DNA of 10,473 nt from Deinococcus sp. (GTDB lineage Bacteria; Deinococcota; Deinococci; Deinococcales; Deinococcaceae). This document shows positions 6,551-10,473 of the stretch, in pieces (the stretch's first letter is position 1; each line of letters opens with the position of its first letter). The translations under genes were made by a program, and so were the position numbers. The DNA lies in assembly GCA_030524065.1 (NCBI GenBank), contig JAUNHF010000040.1, forward strand, positions 1 through 10,473. Reading direction: 5' to 3'. The notes under the pieces are model-generated. The model was not told the origin of the DNA and did not search any database. It saw only the letters and a program-made list of their open reading frames with translations.

Positions 6551-7261
6551 CTAAACGCCTGTCGCCACCACCGCGCCCAGCAGCGCCACTGGGGCCGTCT
6601 CGGCGCGCAGGATACGGGGCCCCAGCACCACGCCACGGGCACCACGGGCCAGCAGCGCCTGCATCTCCGCTTCGGAAAAGCCCCCTTCGGGGCCGGTGAG
6701 CAGCGTCACGGCGCTGTCCCAGTGCAGTGAATCGGCCAGCAGGTCGTGGACATACGGGTGGGCCACGTACGCCTGGCCCTCCCAGGTCAGAGCAGCCAGC
6801 GCAATGGGGGCCAGCACTTCGGGGGTCACGGCGCGGCGTGACTGCTTGCTGGCCTCGCCGGCAATGCGGTTCAGCCGCGCCAGCTTGTTCGCGCCGATAT
6901 CGCGCACGTCAGTGTGCTGCGTGACCAGCAGCTGAATGCGGGCCACACCCAGCTCGGTGGCGGCCCGGACCACGTCGGCCAGCTTGTCGCCTTTGAGCAG
7001 CGCCACCGCCAGCGTGAGCGGCTGCGGCGTTTCAGGGGTGCCGGGCAATTCCTCCACCAGTCTCAAGGAGGCCCGCAGGCCGTCCAGCGCGGTCACTTCG
7101 GCGCGGGCTTCACGGCCCCGGCCATCAAAAACCAGCAGCGGGTCACCCACACCCAGGCGCATCACGCCCAGGTGCCGCACTTCGGGGCCGGTCAGGACCA
7201 GCTCGGGCTCCGAGTCCAGCTCAGCGGGCAGCTCCGGCACGCGCACGCGGGTCAGGCGCAT
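6551..7261 (-). CDS. rsmE: 16S rRNA (uracil(1498)-N3)-methyltransferase
   Basis: A 236-residue SPOUT-class enzyme that methylates N3 of U1498 in helix 44 of 16S rRNA, acting on the small subunit. The N-terminal PUA-like domain contains VRHLGVMRLGVGD (28-40). The trefoil-knot SAM domain contains LLKGDKLADVV (88-98), ATELGV (101-106), EASKQSRRAVTPEV (136-149), LTGPEGGFSEAE (188-199) and the near-invariant LGPRILRAETAP (213-224). Length and motifs are normal. The ATG lies 7 nt after the prmA stop, so the two are one operon; prmA followed by rsmE is a common order in bacteria. The Shine-Dalgarno site is weak. Confidence 0.96.
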   Translation of the reverse strand: MRLTRVRVPELPAELDSEPELVLTGPEVRHLGVMRLGVGDPLLVFDGRGREARAEVTALDGLRASLRLVEELPGTPETPQPLTLAVALLKGDKLADVVRAATELGVARIQLLVTQHTDVRDIGANKLARLNRIAGEASKQSRRAVTPEVLAPIALAALTWEGQAYVAHPYVHDLLADSLHWDSAVTLLTGPEGGFSEAEMQALLARGARGVVLGPRILRAETAPVALLGAVVATGV

Positions 7262-7268
7262 CTGCGGC

Positions 7269-8096
7269 TCAGCCTGCCTTCTGCCCAGTGATCAGCACCC
7301 ACTCGCCGTCCTGCTGCACCTGCACGTTTTGCACCCCTTCACGCTCCAGCGCGGCCAGCACCAGCTCCAGCCGGTCTTCCAGAATGCCGGTCAGAATCAG
7401 CTCGCCGCCGGGGCGCAGGTGTTCCAGATAGGTTGCGGCCAGCAGGTCGTGCAGCTCGGCAAACAGGTTGGCGACCAGCACGCCGTAGCCCTGCTCCGCC
7501 AGCGCGGCGTGAGTGGCCGGCGCCGCAAACTGGCCCTGGCCCAGCGTGCCTTCATCGAACTGAACCTGGGGGGCGCTCAGGCCGTTCTGGGTGGCATTTT
7601 CGCGGGCCACGGGGATGGTCTGCGGGTCAATATCCACTCCGTAGGCCAGCGCCGCGCCCAGCTTGGCGGCGGCCATTGCCAGCACGCCGCTGCCGGTGCC
7701 CACATCCAGCACCGCCTTGCCGCTCAGGTTCAGGGCGCTCAGGGCCTCAACCGCCAAGCGGGTGGTGGCGTGGTGCCCGGTTCCGAAGGCCATGCCCGGC
7801 TCAATGATCAGCGGCACTTGCCCGGCGGGCACTGCGTCTGCCAGCCAGGGCGGGGCGATGGTGATGCGGCCCGCCGTCACAGGCTGAATGTCGCGCTTGA
7901 AGGCCGCCTGCCAGTCCTGCTCTTCTTCTTCGAGCCACTCGCCGCCGGCCAGCGGCCCACCGAGATCCAGCCGCTCATCAAAGTAGGCGCGGATGTGGCC
8001 CGCCCGCTCTTCCAGGCCGGTCGCGCCGGCCTCCCACAGCAGGTCCAGGTCGGCTTCACGGGATTCCAGGGTTCCGGGCAGGGCATACACCAGCAT
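7269..8096 (-). CDS. prmA: Ribosomal protein L11 methyltransferase
   Basis: A 275-residue cytosolic enzyme that trimethylates amino groups of ribosomal protein L11 using SAM. A small N-terminal L11-recognition domain (about 1-60) is joined by a linker to a Rossmann methyltransferase domain. Key motifs are [17 protein letters not shown] (98-114), SAM motif [18 protein letters not shown] (129-145), GVDIDP (153-158) and [10 protein letters not shown] (206-215). The frame stays open upstream to a GTG at 8126, but ATG 8096 is preferred because TAGACT lies 7 nt before it and MLVYALPG is a PrmA-like beginning. It heads an operon with rsmE and is divergent from the CHAD gene. Confidence 0.96.
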   Translation of the reverse strand: MLVYALPGTLESREADLDLLWEAGATGLEERAGHIRAYFDERLDLGGPLAGGEWLEEEEQDWQAAFKRDIQPVTAGRITIAPPWLADAVPAGQVPLIIEPGMAFGTGHHATTRLAVEALSALNLSGKAVLDVGTGSGVLAMAAAKLGAALAYGVDIDPQTIPVARENATQNGLSAPQVQFDEGTLGQGQFAAPATHAALAEQGYGVLVANLFAELHDLLAATYLEHLRPGGELILTGILEDRLELVLAALEREGVQNVQVQQDGEWVLITGQKAG

Positions 8097-8103
8097 GAGG
8101 GCC

Positions 8104-8109
8104 AGTCTA
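8104..8109 (-). promoter_or_regulatory. -10 box for a leaderless prmA mRNA
   Basis: TAGACT on the minus strand is 7 nt before ATG 8096 and is the third identical -10 hexamer in the window. CTGAAA (8133-8128, minus strand) is about 18 nt further upstream and may serve as a poor -35 box. It decides the prmA start. Confidence 0.72.
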
Positions 8110-8145
8110 GCCTGCCGGCCTGACACATTTTCAGCGGGCGGCTGC

Positions 8146-8151
8146 TAGCCT
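8146..8151 (+). promoter_or_regulatory. Candidate -10 box of the CHAD gene
   Basis: TAGCCT lies 10 nt before ATG 8162, so a transcript would carry a leader of only a few nucleotides. CTGACA (8120-8125) resembles a -35 box but the 20-nt spacer is too long for a strong promoter. It is divergent from the prmA -10 box, with 36 nt between the two. Confidence 0.45.
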
Positions 8152-8161
8152 GCAGGGCGAA

Positions 8162-9352
8162 ATGCCCAAATCAACCAAGGCTGCCAAAGAGAGCGCCACA
8201 GCCCCCACTGGCGGGGCACAGCCCAGCACCCTGCCTGGGCAGCTGGCTGAATACTGGCCCGACTTCCAGGTCGGAGCCCCCAAAGCTGTTCATGAGGTCC
8301 GCAAACTGACCCGCCGCGCCGGCGCTGAAGCCGGGGTCAGCGACCTGAGCAAGCGGGTGCGCCGCGAGTGGCGTGACCTGCGCCGCGCCGCCGCGCCCAT
8401 CCGCGACCACGACGCCGCCGGCGAGCACCTGCGGGCCGCCCTGCGCGAGATGAACGCTAAACCGGCCGCCCTGACGCGCTTTGAAGACGCCTGGGCCGCC
8501 CGCCGCGCCGCGCTGCTGGCCGCCCACCCCTTGCCCGCCCAGATGCCCGGCAGCTACGGCCTGCCCGCCGACTGGCAGAAGCGGGCCGCAAAAGCCCTGA
8601 ACACCGACCGCAAGGCCCTGCTGAAACAGGGCAAGGCACTGATGAAAGCGGCGGATACCGACGATTCTGAAGCGTGGCATGACTGGCGCAAGCTGATGAA
8701 GCGCTACCGCTACACCGTGGAGCTGTGCACCGGACACCTGGGCGGCAAGGCCCCGCGTGAGGTGAGGGACATGCTGGAGCACCTGGGCCGCCTGCAAGAC
8801 GCCGAAGTGCTGCTGGAATTGCTGGAAACTGAGCATCAACATTTCGGTAAGGCCCAGCTAAAGGCCCTGCAAGAGCGTGAGGCGCAGGCCCGCATAGATG
8901 CCCGCACCGCCGCCCGCGCACTGTGGCCGCAGCTGAAAGCCCACCTGAAGGGCGAGGAGGCGCAGCCACAGCCTACAGAGCGGGCGCCAGACACGCAGGC
9001 CGGGGCAACGCAGGAAGTGCCCGAGCAGCATGCACCAGAGCAGGCCACAGCCCCCGCCAAAGCGCCCACCTCTAAGGCCGCAGTCAAAGCGGGGGCGCCC
9101 GCTGAGGCGGCTGACGAAGCGACCACGGCAAGTCACGCACCCACTCAAGACAAAGCCCCTGCTCAAAACAAGGTGCCTGCCAAAAAAGCAGCGGCCAAAA
9201 AGGTGCCCGCCAAAGCTCCGGCGGGGCCCTCTGCCGCCAAGCCCAACGCCCGTTCTAAAGCGGGTGCCAACACGTCCAAACCCGCTGCCAGCGCGGCCAA
9301 GAAACCGGCGGCCTCACGCCGGAAAAGGGGCGATTCGGGCAGCGATTCCTAA
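8162..9352 (+). CDS. CHAD-domain protein with a histone H1-like C-terminal tail
   Basis: A 396-residue protein. After a short polar N-terminus, a CHAD domain spans about 25-265. Its two halves carry the conserved-histidine motifs VHEVRKLTRRA (43-53, H44) and WHDWRKLMKRYRY (172-184, H173), plus EHLGRLQDAEVLLELLE (206-222). CHAD domains are helical bundles with a basic channel that binds inorganic polyphosphate. Residues ~266-396 are a disordered low-complexity tail: first mixed and acidic (PEQ, PTER, DEAT), then Ala/Lys/Pro-rich with VPAKKAAAKKVPAKAPAG (338-355) and ending in ASRRKRG. That second part resembles histone H1 or H1-like nucleoid proteins and could bind DNA or further polyphosphate (inference). 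No CYTH/triphosphatase domain is fused. It appears monocistronic, divergent from prmA. Confidence 0.85.
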   Translation: MPKSTKAAKESATAPTGGAQPSTLPGQLAEYWPDFQVGAPKAVHEVRKLTRRAGAEAGVSDLSKRVRREWRDLRRAAAPIRDHDAAGEHLRAALREMNAKPAALTRFEDAWAARRAALLAAHPLPAQMPGSYGLPADWQKRAAKALNTDRKALLKQGKALMKAADTDDSEAWHDWRKLMKRYRYTVELCTGHLGGKAPREVRDMLEHLGRLQDAEVLLELLETEHQHFGKAQLKALQEREAQARIDARTAARALWPQLKAHLKGEEAQPQPTERAPDTQAGATQEVPEQHAPEQATAPAKAPTSKAAVKAGAPAEAADEATTASHAPTQDKAPAQNKVPAKKAAAKKVPAKAPAGPSAAKPNARSKAGANTSKPAASAAKKPAASRRKRGDSGSDS

Positions 9353-9366
9353 AGCTGCACTTCAGC

Positions 9367-9396
9367 GGGGCGCATCCACGGGGCGGGGTGCGCCCC
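9367..9396. repeat. 30-nt inverted repeat abutting the hydrolase promoter
   Basis: GGGGCGCA (9367-9374) and TGCGCCCC (9389-9396) are a perfect 8-bp inverted repeat around a 14-nt spacer. It ends immediately before the -10 box at 9397. It begins 14 nt after the CHAD stop. It has no T-run, so it is either an operator over the promoter spacer or a CHAD-mRNA 3' hairpin. Confidence 0.5.
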
Positions 9397-9402
9397 TAGG
9401 CT
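9397..9402 (+). promoter_or_regulatory. -10 box for a leaderless hydrolase mRNA
   Basis: TAGGCT is followed by 6 nt (GAACCC) and ATG 9409. The spacing matches the other leaderless promoters here and supports this start, although the first ~22 residues are not part of the conserved fold. Confidence 0.7.
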
Positions 9403-9408
9403 GAACCC

Positions 9409-10190
<782 letters not shown>

Positions 10191-10191
<1 letters not shown>

Positions 10192-10473
10192 TGACGGGAG
10201 CCTCCGTGCTGGCAGAGGTGCGCCGCGAGTTCCGGGCATGGCAGGCCATGAATGCCCAGGCCGAGCGGCTGCACCTGACCGAGGCTCGGATGCAGAACGC
10301 CTGGACCTGGCGCGAGTTGCTGGCCCACCTGAGTGCCTGGCAGGAAGTGACCCTGGCCCGGCTGCGGGCCGCGCCGGACGGCGCTGGGCTGACCTACCCC
10401 GCTTGGGCAGGCCGCCAGAATCCTGACGGGCAAGACCTGAACACGGTCAATGCCCAGATTCAGGCAGCCGCCC
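10191..10473 (+). CDS. DinB/ClbS-like four-helix protein, 3' end missing
   Basis: An open frame from ATG 10191 runs off the right edge after 94 codons without a stop. The ATG overlaps the hydrolase stop (TGATG at 10189-10193). The visible part is helical: LAEVRREFRAWQAM (7-20) followed by the signature-like WTWRELLAHLSAWQEVTLAR (39-58). The W-x2-x-LLAHL-x2-W pattern, then Trp and NAQI further on, fits the DinB/ClbS/DfsB superfamily of four-helix proteins (metal-dependent transferases and hydrolases; ClbS is a cyclopropane hydrolase giving colibactin resistance). Only the first helices are visible, so the subfamily and activity are open. Confidence 0.65.

Noticed and set aside
6936..8123. Plus-strand open frame of 395 codons opposite rsmE and prmA
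   Set aside because: Composition changes along it and it lacks any domain signature; both minus-strand genes are unmistakable.
8097..8126. GTG start at 8126 for prmA
   Set aside because: The TAGACT -10 box lies inside the extension, 7 nt before ATG 8096, and MLVYALPG is the natural beginning of the protein.
8171..8842. Minus-strand open frame inside the CHAD gene
   Set aside because: Antisense shadow; Gln/Gly/Val-rich with no start context, opposite conserved CHAD motifs.
9030..9404. Shifted frame within the CHAD tail, encoding an Arg/Pro-rich peptide that extends past the stop
   Set aside because: It is the frame-shadow of a repetitive Ala/Lys/Pro region. The A6 run at 9182-9187 was considered as a slippery site, but its phase (AAA AAA G) is not the canonical -1 heptamer and no downstream stimulatory structure is evident.

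Overview
The window is GC-rich chromosomal DNA with dense coding on both strands, short intergenic gaps and no mobile element, rRNA, tRNA or CRISPR array. Gene content, codon use and above all the promoter style (a TAnnnT -10 box about 6-7 nt before the start codon, so mRNAs would begin at the AUG with no leader) point to Deinococcus or a close relative. This is inferred from the sequence alone; no database was searched.

Layout. Positions 1-135: an AT-richer edge, possibly the tail of an upstream gene, closed by a rho-independent terminator. 187-1596 (+): a membrane protein of the O-antigen ligase/Wzy_C type. 1682-3432 (+): a YqeM-like SAM methyltransferase overlapping gpsA (glycerol-3-phosphate dehydrogenase) by 4 nt. 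3484-4508 (-): a HIT (histidine triad) protein followed by a HAD phosphatase, convergent with gpsA. 4614-5606 (+): a short-chain dehydrogenase with a hydrophobic N-terminus. 5660-6435 (-): a small lipoprotein followed by a family-I pyrophosphatase-like protein whose active site looks degraded. 6551-8096 (-): prmA followed by rsmE, the L11 methyltransferase and 16S rRNA m3U1498 methyltransferase. 8162-9352 (+): a CHAD (polyphosphate-binding) protein with a long Ala/Lys/Pro tail like histone H1, divergent from prmA. 9409-10191 (+): an alpha/beta hydrolase, coupled to a DinB/ClbS-like gene that runs off the right edge. No stretch longer than 300 nt lacks a gene.

How they fit together. Most genes are housekeeping: phospholipid precursor synthesis (gpsA), ribosome modification (prmA-rsmE) and phosphoester or nucleotide chemistry (HIT, HAD). 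Transcription units are one or two genes long. The second gene of a pair is usually coupled by a stop/start overlap (ATGA, TTGA, TGATG, possibly GTGA), while the first gene appears leaderless or nearly so. The most unusual items are the CHAD protein with its H1-like tail, the eroded pyrophosphatase-like protein paired with a lipoprotein, a ligase-type enzyme in a lineage thought to lack LPS, and a 30-nt inverted repeat abutting the hydrolase promoter. I did not see a clear new multi-gene defence or biosynthetic system.
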